Notes under the pieces: generated by a model
Told to the model about the DNA's origin: nothing
Databases searched by the model: none
Seen by the model: only the letters and a program-made list of their open reading frames with translations
Position numbers and translations under genes: made by a program
Part shown: one piece after another, positions 38,107-48,393 of the stretch
How positions within the stretch are numbered: the stretch's first letter is position 1
Layout: each line of letters starts with the position of its first letter
Origin: Leptospira bouyouniensis
GTDB lineage: Bacteria > Spirochaetota > Leptospiria > Leptospirales > Leptospiraceae
Reading direction: 5' to 3'
DNA length: 64,000 nucleotides
Assembly (NCBI RefSeq): GCF_004769525.1
Contig: NZ_RQFT01000003.1
Coordinates: 248,001 to 312,000 of the forward strand

Positions 38107-39039
38107 TTAAGTAGCAAGTCGTAGAAAAAGTTGTGATAAAAGAACATATTCAAGAGCAGGAATTTCATAATGAAGTTTCATTTTGAAATCAAGGATGGCT
38201 TCAATCCTAGTAACATTGGCTTCAAAGTTTTTTTGTCTATATTCATAAAGCAGTAATAAACATATCATTTCTAAAAAGTCGATTCCCGTGAGACCTTCTT
38301 TGTTGGATCGAAATTCACCTAATTGGTCTCTCACCCAGTTTTCTAACTTAAATAATAAAATTGAATCGTGGCAATGTTCCCTTACATTCTCATGCCATTC
38401 CTCTAAAAATTCATCTGCAATTTCAAAAGGATTCAGTGATCCACCATAATACAATTTAGATTCAGAGATTTCATTCCTTCTAATTTTCTTAATTTCATCT
38501 TGTGGAAGGTAATGGAAGGGAATACAAACCGAACGAGATACAATGGTTTGTTTTAGATTATGAAGGTCATTAACAATGAGAATGAATTTTGTATGAGGTG
38601 GAGGTTCTTCTAAAGTTTTTAAAAGAGTTGTTTCCGCTTCATTATTGATTCGATTTGCTTCTGGAAATAATACAATTCGATATTCGGAAGTGTGTGGTTT
38701 AAATGGAATTCGAGAAGAAAGTAACCACCGAATCGTAAATTCTTCTGGATCTTTTTCTTTTCCAATCGCAATATTTTTTCGTCTTGGAAACTGGATGAAG
38801 TCGGGATGAATTCCTTTCATAAACTGGCGGCATGAATCACAATGCCCACATGATGTTCCATCTAAACAAAGGATTTGTCTTGCAAACCTTTCAGCAGCAA
38901 GCCACTTCCCCACTCCATCTGGTCCGTAGAAAATAAGGGATCCTGGAATTCTTGATCTGTCCTTTAAAAAAGAATTTATATATGTCAGTGCAACATCTTG
39001 GCCTGACACTTGCTCAAAGGAAAACGAAGTATCGACCAT
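38107..39039 (-). CDS. holB: DNA polymerase III subunit delta'
   Basis: Clamp-loader AAA+ subunit, 310 residues. It has a P-loop-like GPDGVGKW (residues 39-46; the usual Ser/Thr is Trp), the zinc module with four cysteines (CLDGTSCGHCDSC) and the sensor region NEAETTLLKTLEEPPPHTKFILI, then SRSVCIPFH. The loss of a working P-loop is normal for delta'. Its stop precedes the dnaA promoter region; it overlaps no gene and follows ilvE by 6 bases. Confidence 0.9.
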   Translation of the reverse strand: MVDTSFSFEQVSGQDVALTYINSFLKDRSRIPGSLIFYGPDGVGKWLAAERFARQILCLDGTSCGHCDSCRQFMKGIHPDFIQFPRRKNIAIGKEKDPEEFTIRWLLSSRIPFKPHTSEYRIVLFPEANRINNEAETTLLKTLEEPPPHTKFILIVNDLHNLKQTIVSRSVCIPFHYLPQDEIKKIRRNEISESKLYYGGSLNPFEIADEFLEEWHENVREHCHDSILLFKLENWVRDQLGEFRSNKEGLTGIDFLEMICLLLLYEYRQKNFEANVTRIEAILDFKMKLHYEIPALEYVLLSQLFLRLAT

Positions 39040-39045
39040 TTCTGT

Positions 39046-39969
39046 TTAATAAACCGGAGTAAGCCAATTCATGTACTTTGGATCTTCACCACGTACCGTT
39101 TCAAAAAAGATAGATTGGATTTTTTTTGTGATAGGACCTATATTTCCATTTCCAATCACTCTTCGGTCTACTTCTTTCACCCATGCGACTTGTACACCAG
39201 TTCCAGAAAAAAATAGCTCATCGGCAATGTAGAGTTCTGATCTTGCAATGTCTCTTTCGATCACTTGGTAACCAAGGTCCTTTGCAATTTGAATGATGCT
39301 TCTTCTTGTAATTCCTTCTAAGATCGAAGATGGAATGGTTGGAGTATGGATTACTCCATCACGAACGATAAAAAGATTTTCGGCTGACCCTTCTGATACA
39401 AACCCTCTCGCATCTAAAAAGATGGCTTCATCCATTCCATTTTGTACAGCTTCTGATTTTGCAAGAGCAGAGTTGACATACCCACCACTTACTTTGGAAA
39501 GAGTTGGGATTTGGTTATCAGAAAATCTTTGCCAAGAAGATACCATAGTCGTTAGTCCATTTTGAGTATCGAGGTAATCATCGAGTTTTAAAGCATACAC
39601 AGTGATGTCTGCTTTCACATCATGGAAACGTGGAGAGAGTTGTAAGGCTGATGTATAGATAAATGGTCTTAAGTATACATTTTGTTTGGCTTCATTTTTA
39701 CGTAGCAAATCCAAAATGATAGATTGGATTTCTTCTGGTGTGATTTTGATTTGAAGTTGCATGATCTTTGTGGAGTTCACAAGACGTTTGCAATGTTCAG
39801 GCAATCGGAAAACAAAAAGATTTTTTTTCGCTTCGTTGTAGTAACCTCTAATTCCACCAAAGACACCTGTGCCATATTGAAGAGCATGGGTTTGGACGCT
39901 GACTTTTGCGTCTTCGGAAGGAACGATTTTACCTTCAAAGTATGTATAAGGGAATGAATTCTGAGCCAT
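39046..39969 (-). CDS. ilvE: branched-chain amino acid aminotransferase
   Basis: PLP enzyme for the last step of Leu, Ile and Val synthesis, 307 residues, fold type IV. It has HALQYGTGVFGGIRGY, the likely PLP Lys in PTLSKVSGGYVNS, and EGSAENLFIV, followed by SSILEGITRRS and ELFFSGTG. These match IlvE rather than D-amino acid aminotransferase. It sits between divergent mnmG and holB and probably shares a transcript with holB. Confidence 0.93.
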   Translation of the reverse strand: MAQNSFPYTYFEGKIVPSEDAKVSVQTHALQYGTGVFGGIRGYYNEAKKNLFVFRLPEHCKRLVNSTKIMQLQIKITPEEIQSIILDLLRKNEAKQNVYLRPFIYTSALQLSPRFHDVKADITVYALKLDDYLDTQNGLTTMVSSWQRFSDNQIPTLSKVSGGYVNSALAKSEAVQNGMDEAIFLDARGFVSEGSAENLFIVRDGVIHTPTIPSSILEGITRRSIIQIAKDLGYQVIERDIARSELYIADELFFSGTGVQVAWVKEVDRRVIGNGNIGPITKKIQSIFFETVRGEDPKYMNWLTPVY

Positions 39970-40137
39970 TGAGATTCCTATCCTTCCAATCTTCAGGAGT
40001 TTCGAAATTAGAAAATGAATTTTATCTTTTTTTCTCTCGAAGCATAGGCCGATGGTTTTGATATCGTTCTAGAGAGTAGTCTTATCTCTCCTTTATTTTC
40101 ATAAGACATAAGAATCGTTACACTAAGAAGACATAAT

Positions 40138-42012
40138 ATGAATCCATCCTTTTATCCCAACCAATTTGATTGTATCGTTGTTGGTGCCGGACATGCCGGA
40201 ACAGAAGCCGCTTATATCTCAGCCAAAGCTGGACTCAAAACCTTACTCATCACAATGAACTTAGATACCATTGGCCAGATGAGTTGTAACCCAGCGATCG
40301 GTGGGATTGCCAAAGGACATATGGTTCGTGAAGTGGATGCACTCGGTGGCCTTATGGGACGTGTGATCGACCAAACAGGGATTCAATTTAAAATGTTAAA
40401 CACTTCCAAAGGTCCTTCTGTTTGGGCACCTCGTGCACAAGCAGAGAAGAAACAATACCAACTCATGATCAAACATCAGTTGGAAAAGTTACAACAGCTT
40501 TCGATCAGACAAGATACAGTTGAAGATTTGATTGTGGAAGGAAACCAAGTGACTGGTGTCATTACAGGTCGTGGTTTTACTTTTTATACGAAACATGTGA
40601 TCTTAACTACGGGTACATTTTTATCAAGTGTGATCCATATTGGAACCTATCAAAAAGAATCAGGTCGTATCGGTGAGCCTACCACGAAAGGATTGTCACA
40701 TACACTTGCCCGTTTTGAATTACGCCTTGGTCGTTTGAAAACAGGAACCCCTGCTCGTGTTCACAAGAACTCTATCAACTTTGAAGGACTTGAAATCCAA
40801 GATGGTGATGAGAACCCTCGTCCCTTTTCTTTTTCCACAAAGAAGATCGATCGTAGACAGATCCCTTGTTACATCACTTATACTAATGACACTACTCATG
40901 AACTGATCAAACAGAACTTGGAATTCTCACCGATGTATTCAGGTCAGATCAAAAGTGTCGGCCCAAGGTATTGCCCTTCGATTGAAGATAAGGTTGTTCG
41001 TTTTGCAGAACGAGACAGACATCAAATTTTTATCGAACCAGAAGGTTATGAAACAAACGAGATGTACCTCAATGGTGTTTCCACAAGTTTACCAGAGGAA
41101 GTGCAATGGAAGTTTCTTCGAAGCATCAAAGGTTTAGAAGAAGTAGAACTCATGCGTCCTGGGTATGCGATTGAATATGATTATGTTGATCCAACAGAAT
41201 TAAATCCAACTCTAGAAACAAAAAAGGTAAAAGGCCTTTACCATGCCGGACAAATCAATGGAACCACTGGTTATGAAGAAGCAGCAGCACAGGGACTAGT
41301 CGCAGCATATAATGTGATTCGTTCGGTTCGTAAAGAAGAACCTATTTTATTCAAACGAAGTGAATCCTATATTGGTGTCCTTGTAGATGATCTTGTTTAC
41401 AAAGGTGTTGAGGATCCGTATCGAATGTTCACAAGTCGTGCCGAGTACCGCCTACTCCTCCGACAAGACAACGCAGACCAAAGACTTATGCAGTATGGAT
41501 ACGAGATGGGTTTAGTGGAAGAATCCTTATACAAAGAAATGAAGGATCGTTATGCAAGAATAGAATCCATCAAATCTCATTTGTTTGTTTCGGCGATGAA
41601 ACCATCCGAAGAACTCACAAAAGTTTTGGAAGAGAAACAAATCACGAATTATAAATTTGGTCACTCGCTTGCTTCATTTCTCAAACGATCTGATATCAAA
41701 ATTAAAGATTTAGAATCCATAGTATCTGAACTTTCAATTTTGAATGAAGATGAAAAAGCAGTATTGGAAATGGAAGTGAAGTATGAAGGGTATTTAAAAC
41801 GGGAACTCGAAACAATCGAATACCGTAAGAAGTTTTTGAACTTCCAGATCCCTTCTGACTTTGATTACACAAGTGTAAAAGGATTGAAAACGGAAGCCAT
41901 CGTGAAATTGGAAAAACACAGGCCACTTAATTTGGAGACTGCGTTACATATTTCTGGTGTGGATCCTTCTGATGTTGACCTACTCCTCTATCATTTGGTG
42001 GATCGAAGATAA
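40138..42012 (+). CDS. mnmG: tRNA uridine-5-carboxymethylaminomethyl modification enzyme MnmG
   Basis: FAD protein that with MnmE installs the cmnm5 group at wobble U34. The 624-residue protein has the dinucleotide motif [19 protein letters not shown] (residues about 14-32), [37 protein letters not shown] and the C-terminal helical domain ending in [14 protein letters not shown]. The family often lies near the origin, as here. It is transcribed away from ilvE and followed by a terminator. Confidence 0.97.
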   Translation: MNPSFYPNQFDCIVVGAGHAGTEAAYISAKAGLKTLLITMNLDTIGQMSCNPAIGGIAKGHMVREVDALGGLMGRVIDQTGIQFKMLNTSKGPSVWAPRAQAEKKQYQLMIKHQLEKLQQLSIRQDTVEDLIVEGNQVTGVITGRGFTFYTKHVILTTGTFLSSVIHIGTYQKESGRIGEPTTKGLSHTLARFELRLGRLKTGTPARVHKNSINFEGLEIQDGDENPRPFSFSTKKIDRRQIPCYITYTNDTTHELIKQNLEFSPMYSGQIKSVGPRYCPSIEDKVVRFAERDRHQIFIEPEGYETNEMYLNGVSTSLPEEVQWKFLRSIKGLEEVELMRPGYAIEYDYVDPTELNPTLETKKVKGLYHAGQINGTTGYEEAAAQGLVAAYNVIRSVRKEEPILFKRSESYIGVLVDDLVYKGVEDPYRMFTSRAEYRLLLRQDNADQRLMQYGYEMGLVEESLYKEMKDRYARIESIKSHLFVSAMKPSEELTKVLEEKQITNYKFGHSLASFLKRSDIKIKDLESIVSELSILNEDEKAVLEMEVKYEGYLKRELETIEYRKKFLNFQIPSDFDYTSVKGLKTEAIVKLEKHRPLNLETALHISGVDPSDVDLLLYHLVDRR

Positions 42013-42065
42013 TTTTAAACAACTAGTCCACACGCTTACACTACCATCCATCGAGAAAACAAAAC

Positions 42066-42105
42066 AACCAACCGAGACGGATCACTTCTTGGTTGGTTTT
42101 CTTTT
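42066..42105 (+). terminator. terminator of mnmG
   Basis: AACCAACCGAGA (42066-42077) pairs with TCTTGGTTGGTT (42087-42098) with one G-T pair and a 9-base loop, followed by TTCTTTTAT. It lies 54 bases after the mnmG stop. Confidence 0.8.
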
Positions 42106-42580
42106 ATCTGAATTTTCGAATTTCATTTTCTCTAAACAATTATGGAAAATTCATTTTTAGATTGGAAAGTGTAGAGACATGAGATCTATCAAAATTGCAA
42201 ATTTTCTAAGCTACTGATCAACCGTCGTAACCAACTTTCTAGATTACATACCTTTGTTCCATTGGAAGGTCATGGCTTGCAATGGTGAGATGTGAATCTA
42301 ATGTTTCAGCACGAATTGGAAAGGCAACGGAAAGGTGACTGATAAGATGTCGTTTGGTATTTTTTATCCGAGTCATTCATGAGGAGAAACAGATGTGAAA
42401 CCATATGAAGAATGGAATGATAAACCGCAAACTCCCACAAACGTTTGAACAATCGAAACATACCCAAAACAGAGATGAGATTTTGTTTTCGTATCTGATT
42501 CAACAATTGATAAGATAATGATGCTTTCCTTTCGTAAGTGAATGTCCTCGCGAACGGTTATGGATAAATTGATTCTGATT
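42106..42580. other. intergenic stretch without a recognisable gene
   Basis: About 475 bases between the mnmG terminator and the 3' end of the next minus-strand gene. Frames here are short and unlike the neighbouring proteins (the longest, 66 codons on the minus strand, has no recognisable content). I see no tRNA, repeat or riboswitch-like motif. It may hold decayed sequence or a small RNA I cannot recognise. Confidence 0.5.
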
Positions 42581-43306
42581 TTAATCGTAAACTAGGACAT
42601 GGGTTTTTTCCAAGATCCAATTGTCCCCTTGTTTCACGTGAAACGAATGTGACTCCAAACTACCATCTGCTTTGTATTTTAATTTGTGAACTCGGCGAGT
42701 TTCCCCTTGGAAAAATTCTCTCTCTACCAAATTACCTTTGCTATCAAATTTAAAGTGAATCTCTCCAAGTTCTTTTTTTTTGTCATCTGTCAGGTACTGG
42801 ATTTGGACATTTGGTCTTTTAGGATCGATTTGGAAACGGAAGGATTCGTTGTCTTTGGTTTCCATGTTCTTTCCTTCTGCGGCAAAAACATTTCCTTCAC
42901 CATCACTCTCGATCGAATACACCATCACAAGCTTTCCTTCACTGTCTTTCACATGCATTTTTTTCAAAGCACGACCCTTAAATTGAAAGTCTTTCCGTTC
43001 CACAAGATGACCACCATTGTCATAAACTTCTTCACTCGTTAGCAAACCTTCAGTGTATCGAAAAGTTGTTTTACCGTCACCTTTTCCTTCTTTGTCTGAA
43101 TATGTTTCAGTGATCAATTTTCCATCAGAGTTGTATTCATATTCTGCGACATAAACAACCTGCCCTTCTGCATTCCGAACGATTTCTTTGGTTGGAACCC
43201 TTTTCACTTTTTTAAAAAGATAAGCATCTTTGTGGGACCATTTACCCGGTGTGTAACCCAAGATAGGAAAGGATAAGATAATGAAAAAAATAAATGTTCG
43301 GAACAT
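42581..43306 (-). CDS. exported protein with YD/MORN-like beta repeats
   Basis: Protein of about 241 residues. It starts with a signal peptide (MFRTFIFFIILSFPILGYT) and contains repeated short beta units such as VAEYEYNSDGKLITETY, TTFRYTEGLL, EIHFKFDSKGNLVE and HKLKYKADGSLE, of the RHS/YD or MORN-like antiparallel type. The frame is open to 43405, but ATG 43306 gives the signal peptide. Function unknown. A ParB-binding parS match lies inside its 3' end. It diverges from rsmG. Confidence 0.78.
   Translation of the reverse strand: MFRTFIFFIILSFPILGYTPGKWSHKDAYLFKKVKRVPTKEIVRNAEGQVVYVAEYEYNSDGKLITETYSDKEGKGDGKTTFRYTEGLLTSEEVYDNGGHLVERKDFQFKGRALKKMHVKDSEGKLVMVYSIESDGEGNVFAAEGKNMETKDNESFRFQIDPKRPNVQIQYLTDDKKKELGEIHFKFDSKGNLVEREFFQGETRRVHKLKYKADGSLESHSFHVKQGDNWILEKTHVLVYD
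42630..42645. promoter_or_regulatory. parS centromere site 1
   Basis: TGTTTCACGTGAAACG matches 15 of 16 bases of the universal parS palindrome (TGTTTCACGTGAAACA). It lies inside the 3' end of the YD-repeat gene, about 2.2 kb from parB. ParB spreads from such sites to segregate the origin region. Confidence 0.9.
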
Positions 43307-43364
43307 GGAAATGATTTCTCCTACAGGAGACATCGGCGAAATTCTATAAAACGATAATACGATT

Positions 43365-44108
43365 ATGTCAGAAAAAACGATCCAAGAAGAAATCCAGTCC
43401 ATCATACCTGATTTATTTCCTGTCCTTGAACCTGAATTTGATTGGGAACTTGTGAAACACTTTTATGAATTCTTAAAGCGAGACAATGAAAAGGGAGGTT
43501 TCTTTTCCAAAAACGATTCTGAAAAAATCCTTGAGAGGCATATTCTAGAATCGCTCATATTTGTTTGGAAAATGAAAACCACAGGGTATGTTTCACGTGA
43601 AACAAATATAGCTGATGTAGGAACTGGCCCTGGTCTTCCTGGATTTCTTTTTGCGGTTTTGAAGAAAGCACCCCATGTCTTCCTTGTGGATTCTCAGAAA
43701 CGAAAACTTGCCTTATTGGAAACTGAGGTGACTTCTGGAAGTTTGACTAAAGTTTCAAAACGAGTGGAGTTTATCTTTGCAAGGACAGAAGAGATCAATT
43801 CCAATTTTGATGTTGTGACTTCCCGAGCAATGGTGCCCTATCCTTATATTGCGGAAGTGACAACACGAATGGTGAAACAGAAAGGAATCTTATGTCCCTT
43901 TCTAGCACAACCATATCAAGACTTAGAAAAGGAAACTGAAGTTCTCAGCAATAATGGATTCATAATGAAAAAAGAAATTCCCATTCCTGAATTAGAGTTT
44001 GTTGGAAAGAGACATATCAAAATACTGCAAAAGAATTCACTTCCGAAAAAGGGATACCCCCGAGAATGGAAAGAAATCGTAAAGGAGACAAAAAGCAAGA
44101 ATGGGTAA
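43365..44108 (+). CDS. rsmG: 16S rRNA m7G527 methyltransferase RsmG
   Basis: SAM-dependent methyltransferase, 247 residues, also known as GidB. SAM motif [18 protein letters not shown] (residues about 80-97), then [15 protein letters not shown] and [10 protein letters not shown] are typical. Its N-terminal helical part contains [11 protein letters not shown]. It overlaps parA by 8 bases and starts the rsmG-parA-parB operon, the usual order near bacterial origins. A perfect parS site lies inside the coding sequence. Confidence 0.93.
   Translation: MSEKTIQEEIQSIIPDLFPVLEPEFDWELVKHFYEFLKRDNEKGGFFSKNDSEKILERHILESLIFVWKMKTTGYVSRETNIADVGTGPGLPGFLFAVLKKAPHVFLVDSQKRKLALLETEVTSGSLTKVSKRVEFIFARTEEINSNFDVVTSRAMVPYPYIAEVTTRMVKQKGILCPFLAQPYQDLEKETEVLSNNGFIMKKEIPIPELEFVGKRHIKILQKNSLPKKGYPREWKEIVKETKSKNG
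43589..43604. promoter_or_regulatory. parS centromere site 2
   Basis: TGTTTCACGTGAAACA is a perfect 16-base match to the universal parS palindrome. It is located in rsmG, about 0.5 kb upstream of parA, and encodes part of the protein as well (VSRETN), so it is a dual-use sequence. Confidence 0.95.
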
Positions 44109-44862
44109 AATCGTTTCGATCAGTAACCAAAAAGGTGGTGTTGGTAAAACAACAACTGCGATCAACTTAGCATCTAATCTTGTTGATTTGGGTAAAAAAG
44201 TTTTACTCCTTGATATCGATCCACAAGGGAACTCAGGATCTGGGCTTGGATTAGAAGTGCAGTCTCTGACTAAAACAACTTATGAAGTGATGATTGGAGA
44301 GTTATCAGCAAGAGAAGCGATCCAAAAAACTTTCATAAATAATTTGGATATCATTCCTTCAAACATCAACCTTTCGGGACTTGAAGTAGACTTTCTTGGT
44401 ATAGAGAAAAAAGAATTTAAACTCAAAGATGCCCTCGCTTCTATCAAAGAATCATATGATTATATTTTAATCGATTGTCCTCCTTCTCTCGGTGTTTTGA
44501 CTATTAATGCTCTTTGTGCTTCGCAATCAGTTATGATCACTTTGCAAACTGAGTACTTTGCACTCGAAGGACTTTCACAACTCATGCGAATTATTTCTCT
44601 CGTTCAATCGCAGTGGAATCCATCACTTGCATTGGAAGGAGTTCTTCTCACGATGTATGACAAACGAACCAACTTAGCAAACCAAGTCGCTGAAGATGTG
44701 AGAAACTATTTCAAAGAGAAAGTTTATGAGACAGTGATACCAAGAAACATTAAACTCTCCGAAGCACCTTCTTTTGGAAAACCAATCAACTACTATGATC
44801 CAGATGGAGTTGGTGCAAAAAGTTATAAAAGTTTAGCGGAAGAAATTGTAGGGAGGGCATAA
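44101..44862 (+). CDS. parA: chromosome partitioning ATPase ParA
   Basis: Walker-type ATPase that positions the origin region. The 253-residue protein has the deviant Walker [15 protein letters not shown] (residues about 10-23), [11 protein letters not shown], Walker [18 protein letters not shown] and [16 protein letters not shown]. It is the chromosomal (Soj) type without an N-terminal DNA-binding domain. It starts inside the end of rsmG and ends 3 bases before parB. Confidence 0.95.
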   Translation: MGKIVSISNQKGGVGKTTTAINLASNLVDLGKKVLLLDIDPQGNSGSGLGLEVQSLTKTTYEVMIGELSAREAIQKTFINNLDIIPSNINLSGLEVDFLGIEKKEFKLKDALASIKESYDYILIDCPPSLGVLTINALCASQSVMITLQTEYFALEGLSQLMRIISLVQSQWNPSLALEGVLLTMYDKRTNLANQVAEDVRNYFKEKVYETVIPRNIKLSEAPSFGKPINYYDPDGVGAKSYKSLAEEIVGRA

Positions 44863-44865
44863 GTT

Positions 44866-45762
44866 ATGGCACTCGGCAAAGGAAAAGTTTTAGGAAGAGG
44901 ACTTGGGAATTTAATCCCAGTCAACGAAAACAATGTTGAAATTTCCAAAGAGGAATTATCAGGCCTTCGTGAAATCAAAGTGTCTGAAATAGCACCGAAC
45001 CCTCACCAACCAAGAAAACAATTTTCGGATGTTTCCATCCAAGAGTTATCGAATACCATTATTGAACATGGTGTGATTCAACCCATCGTTGTGCAAAAGA
45101 ATCCTTCTGGGTCTGGATTCATTTTGGTAGCGGGGGAAAGAAGGTTACGTGCGTGCAAACTTGCTGGCTTTGCAAAAATTCCAGCCATTGTCCGCGATCT
45201 CTCAGAAGCAGATATGATGGAACTTGCACTCATAGAAAATATCCAAAGAGAAAATTTAAATCCGATGGATGAAGCGTATGCATATCAGGCAATCATCGAC
45301 AAACGAGGATTAAAGGTAACTGATCTTGCGACTCGTGTTGGAAAAAATCGAGCTACCATTTCAAATTTGATACGACTCCTTTCCTTACCGAAACCATTAC
45401 AAGATAGAGTAAAAGAAGGTAAACTTTCAGAGGGTCAAGCCCGCCCACTCCTTTCGATCCCTGATTCCAAAAAACAATTTGAAGTGGCAGAGAAAGTGAT
45501 TAGTGAAGGTTGGAATGTTCGCGAAGTGGAAAACTATGTTTCCAATTTATTGAACCCAGATAAAAAATCGAATTCTTCATCCCAAGTTCCTGACAAACGA
45601 GATGCAAGCATTGTGAAACTTGAAACGAAGTTACGGAACAAATTTAGTTCCAAAGTAGAAGTCTCTCATAATGAAACGAATGGAAAAGGAAAGATTGTTT
45701 TTTCGTATGCGAACTTATCTGATATGGAAAGAATCTTAGAGCAGCTCGGTGTGAAATTGTAA
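44866..45762 (+). CDS. parB: chromosome partitioning protein ParB
   Basis: CTP-dependent DNA clamp that binds parS. The 298-residue protein has NPHQPRKQF, ELSNTIIEHGVIQPIVV, the CTP-binding GERRLRACKLAG, ENIQRENLNPMDEA and the helix-turn-helix with GKNRATISNLIRLLSLP, then a C-terminal dimerisation domain. Two parS sites are 1.3 and 2.2 kb upstream. Its 3' end overlaps the convergent ABC-exporter gene by 27 bases. Confidence 0.95.
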   Translation: MALGKGKVLGRGLGNLIPVNENNVEISKEELSGLREIKVSEIAPNPHQPRKQFSDVSIQELSNTIIEHGVIQPIVVQKNPSGSGFILVAGERRLRACKLAGFAKIPAIVRDLSEADMMELALIENIQRENLNPMDEAYAYQAIIDKRGLKVTDLATRVGKNRATISNLIRLLSLPKPLQDRVKEGKLSEGQARPLLSIPDSKKQFEVAEKVISEGWNVREVENYVSNLLNPDKKSNSSSQVPDKRDASIVKLETKLRNKFSSKVEVSHNETNGKGKIVFSYANLSDMERILEQLGVKL

Positions 45763-47556
45763 TTTTGCCAAACGTTCATACAATTCACTTTGTTTTATGA
45801 GCTCGTCATGTGTTCCCACGGACTCAATCTCCCCTTCTCTGATCACTACAATCTGATCTGATTTGACTACTGTTGAAAGCCTATGAGCAATCATGATGGT
45901 AGTCCTTTCTTTTACCAAATGGTCGAGTGCCCTTTGGATCATTTGTTCGGATTCGGAATCAAGTGCAGAAGTAGCTTCATCTAACAAAAGAATTCTTGGA
46001 TTACGAAGGATGGCTCTTGCAATCGCAATTCGTTGTTTTTGACCACCCGAAAGTCTAGTTCCCAGATGACCTAAATTGGTATCATAACCTTGGGGGAGTT
46101 GATTTAAAAATTCTGTTACGTATGCACTTTCTGCTGCTAACGTGATCTCTTCAAAACTTGCATTGGGTTTTCCATAAGCAATGTTTTCACGGAGTGTTCC
46201 ACTAAAGAGAATGGGTTGTTGGGGGACAAAACCAATGAGAGATCGTAAGTCTTCCAATTTTAATTCTTTGGCATCAATTCCGCTGATGGAAATTTTTCCT
46301 GATGTTGGATCATAAAAACGAAGGATGAGTTCGAATAAGGTACTTTTACCACCACCTGAAGGACCAACAAGTGCAGTGGTTTTGTTAGCTGGGATTTCTA
46401 AGTTTATTCCTTTGATGGCTTTGTGTTCTGGCCTTGATGGATAAGAAAATTCCAAATTTTCTAAATGAATGGTTAAACCATTTTGTTTCTTGGATCCATT
46501 CATGTTCGAATGTGTATCGATGGATTGGAAAATTTCTGAAATCGGTTTCGGAAACCTCGGGTCTTTGATTTCTGATTCGGATAATAATAATTCCATGAGT
46601 CGTTCTGTTGCACCAGCTGCTCTTTGTAAATCACCGAGTACTTCCGAAACCGCCCCCACACTATTGGCAACCATGATGGCATAAAATGAAAAAGCGATGA
46701 GTTCCCCACCTGTGATTTTTCCTTCGAGTACATCAGTTCCCCCGACCCACAACATAAAACTTATCCCTGTGAGTATGAAAAGGATCACAGTTCCAATAAG
46801 CAGTGCCCGTTGTCTGATCCGAGCAACTGCCACAGTAAATGCATCTTCTACGGTTTCCGAAAATTTTTGAATGTCTACGTTTTGGTGGTGGAAGGATTGT
46901 AAGATTTTTATATTGAGAAGGGATTCACTTACATAGGTTCCAATGTTTGCAATTTTATCCTGTGTGTTTCTCGATAAGTTTCTTACTTTTTTACCATAAA
47001 ATAGAATTGGAAATACAATGAACGGTACACTGAAAAGTACAATCATCGTTAGTTTTGCATTGGTGATAAAAAGAAAAATGATGCCACCAACAAACATTAA
47101 AATATTCCTAAGGGCAATGGAAGCAGAGGAACCAATCACTGTTTGAATGAGAGTGGTATCGGTAGTGATGCGCGACTGGATTTCTCCTGGAGAGTTCGAT
47201 TCAAAAAAACTGGGATGGATGAAGATGATATGTTGGAAAACATCTTTTCTGATGTCAGAGGCAACTCGTTCCCCAATCCAAGAAACAGTATAATGGCGGA
47301 TGTAAGTTCCAATTGCGAGAAGGATTCCAACGAAAATGATAAAAACCAAAGCATAACCTAATTCCTGTTTGGAGCGTGCTGAAAAACCAGCATCCACCAA
47401 ATGCCTTAAACCTTGTCCAAGTCCTAAAGTGACTCCTGCTGTGAACAAAAGTGCAAAAGAAGAAAGGATCATTTGCAATCTGTATGGTTTGAGATAAGAA
47501 AATGTTTTGGAAAGAACACGAAGATTTTTTGACTTAGGTCGGTCGGGTGTTTGCAA
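45736..47556 (-). CDS. ABC exporter, fused membrane and ATPase domains (MsbA-like)
   Basis: Half-transporter of 606 residues: six membrane helices (about residues 35-320) then an ATPase domain with Walker A GPSGGGKST, signature LSGGQKQRIAIARAI and Walker B ILLLDEATSALD. It probably works as a homodimer. The layout is that of MsbA/lipid A-type and multidrug exporters; the substrate is not known. The YaaR-type, bactofilin and M23-fold genes lie upstream on the same strand, with short gaps, so an envelope role is likely. Confidence 0.9.
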   Translation of the reverse strand: MQTPDRPKSKNLRVLSKTFSYLKPYRLQMILSSFALLFTAGVTLGLGQGLRHLVDAGFSARSKQELGYALVFIIFVGILLAIGTYIRHYTVSWIGERVASDIRKDVFQHIIFIHPSFFESNSPGEIQSRITTDTTLIQTVIGSSASIALRNILMFVGGIIFLFITNAKLTMIVLFSVPFIVFPILFYGKKVRNLSRNTQDKIANIGTYVSESLLNIKILQSFHHQNVDIQKFSETVEDAFTVAVARIRQRALLIGTVILFILTGISFMLWVGGTDVLEGKITGGELIAFSFYAIMVANSVGAVSEVLGDLQRAAGATERLMELLLSESEIKDPRFPKPISEIFQSIDTHSNMNGSKKQNGLTIHLENLEFSYPSRPEHKAIKGINLEIPANKTTALVGPSGGGKSTLFELILRFYDPTSGKISISGIDAKELKLEDLRSLIGFVPQQPILFSGTLRENIAYGKPNASFEEITLAAESAYVTEFLNQLPQGYDTNLGHLGTRLSGGQKQRIAIARAILRNPRILLLDEATSALDSESEQMIQRALDHLVKERTTIMIAHRLSTVVKSDQIVVIREGEIESVGTHDELIKQSELYERLAKLQFHTELL

Positions 47557-47560
47557 AGAA

Positions 47561-48031
47561 TTATCCTTTTAGATCAATCAGTAGACCCCTTATTTCATCT
47601 AATTGTTTCAAAATAACAAAGGCACTGTTATTGGGAGAAAACATTGTTTTTGCCAATAAATCCAATTTTTCATCAACTACCTTTACATACCGAACATCTT
47701 TCTGGTCGTTACGGCCACGTTGTGGCGCCTGCATCACCTTATAATTTTTTTTCAATATGAGTTCAGCGATTTGTTTTATGTGTTTTTTGTAAGATTCGAG
47801 GTTTTTATGATTTGGTTCTTTGATGAGTTCTTTTTCTAAGTCTGGTAAATCTTTCCAAAGTTCATTCAGTTCTCTTGTTTCTTCTTTTCCTGCTGGAACA
47901 ATGGATTCTAAAATTTCCAAAAAACTTTGTTTGGATTCATCAATGGGAGCTGAAGGCGAAGAGAGTTTGTCTTTAGAACCTTTTTTTGTCTGAGTGGATA
48001 CAGACTTAGGGTTGTTGTTTTGGATGATCAT
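47561..48031 (-). CDS. YaaR/DUF327-family protein
   Basis: The 156-residue protein is charged at the N-terminus and has the DUF327 core: LEKELIKEPNHKNLESYKKH, then YVKVVDEKLDLLAK and LDEIRGLLIDLKG at the end. The family is found in Firmicutes and spirochaetes, and its function is unknown. It lies 8 bases after the bactofilin gene and 4 bases before the ABC exporter, so all are in one operon. Confidence 0.8.
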   Translation of the reverse strand: MIIQNNNPKSVSTQTKKGSKDKLSSPSAPIDESKQSFLEILESIVPAGKEETRELNELWKDLPDLEKELIKEPNHKNLESYKKHIKQIAELILKKNYKVMQAPQRGRNDQKDVRYVKVVDEKLDLLAKTMFSPNNSAFVILKQLDEIRGLLIDLKG

Positions 48032-48039
48032 AAACCCGC

Positions 48040-48393
48040 CTAATGACGAGTGGGGTTAATTGTACACTTTCCATGGAACACTACACCTTCCTCAACGATA
48101 AGCCTTGGAGTGACAATGTCTCCTTCGAGGCGGCAACTGGAAAGTAGTGTCACACGTTCTGTTGCATAAATATTACCACGAATTTCTCCGCCGGCAACCA
48201 CCACACGTGCTTTGATATCTGTATCGACGATTCCTGATTTTCCGATAAGGACCTTTCCTGTGGTTTCTAAAACTCCACGGAATTTTCCATCGATTCGTAT
48301 GAGGCCAGGGAACTTAAATTCACCAGTGAACTCAGCCCCTTCTCCAATGATGCTATTAACTAAAAATTCTTCTTCTGTAGATGGGTTCGACAT
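48040..48393 (-). CDS. bactofilin
   Basis: Polymer-forming cytoskeletal protein, 117 residues. The right-handed beta-helix (DUF583) shows as repeated glycine-rich rungs: IIGEGAEFTGEFKF, GLIRIDGKFRGVLETTGKVLIG, ARVVVAGGEIRGNIYATERV and RLEGDIVTPRLIVEEGVVFHG. Bactofilins often sit beside M23 peptidase genes and set cell curvature; in Leptospira biflexa a bactofilin has been tied to helical shape. It overlaps the M23-fold gene by one base. Confidence 0.92.
   Translation of the reverse strand: MSNPSTEEEFLVNSIIGEGAEFTGEFKFPGLIRIDGKFRGVLETTGKVLIGKSGIVDTDIKARVVVAGGEIRGNIYATERVTLLSSCRLEGDIVTPRLIVEEGVVFHGKCTINPTRH

Noticed and set aside
38935..38960. Defective P-loop (Trp after Lys) in holB as sign of a pseudogene
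   Set aside because: Delta' subunits commonly lack ATP binding, and the rest of the protein is intact.
42306..42506. 66-codon minus-strand frame in the mnmG downstream gap
   Set aside because: No ribosome site, no recognisable content and no link to neighbouring genes.
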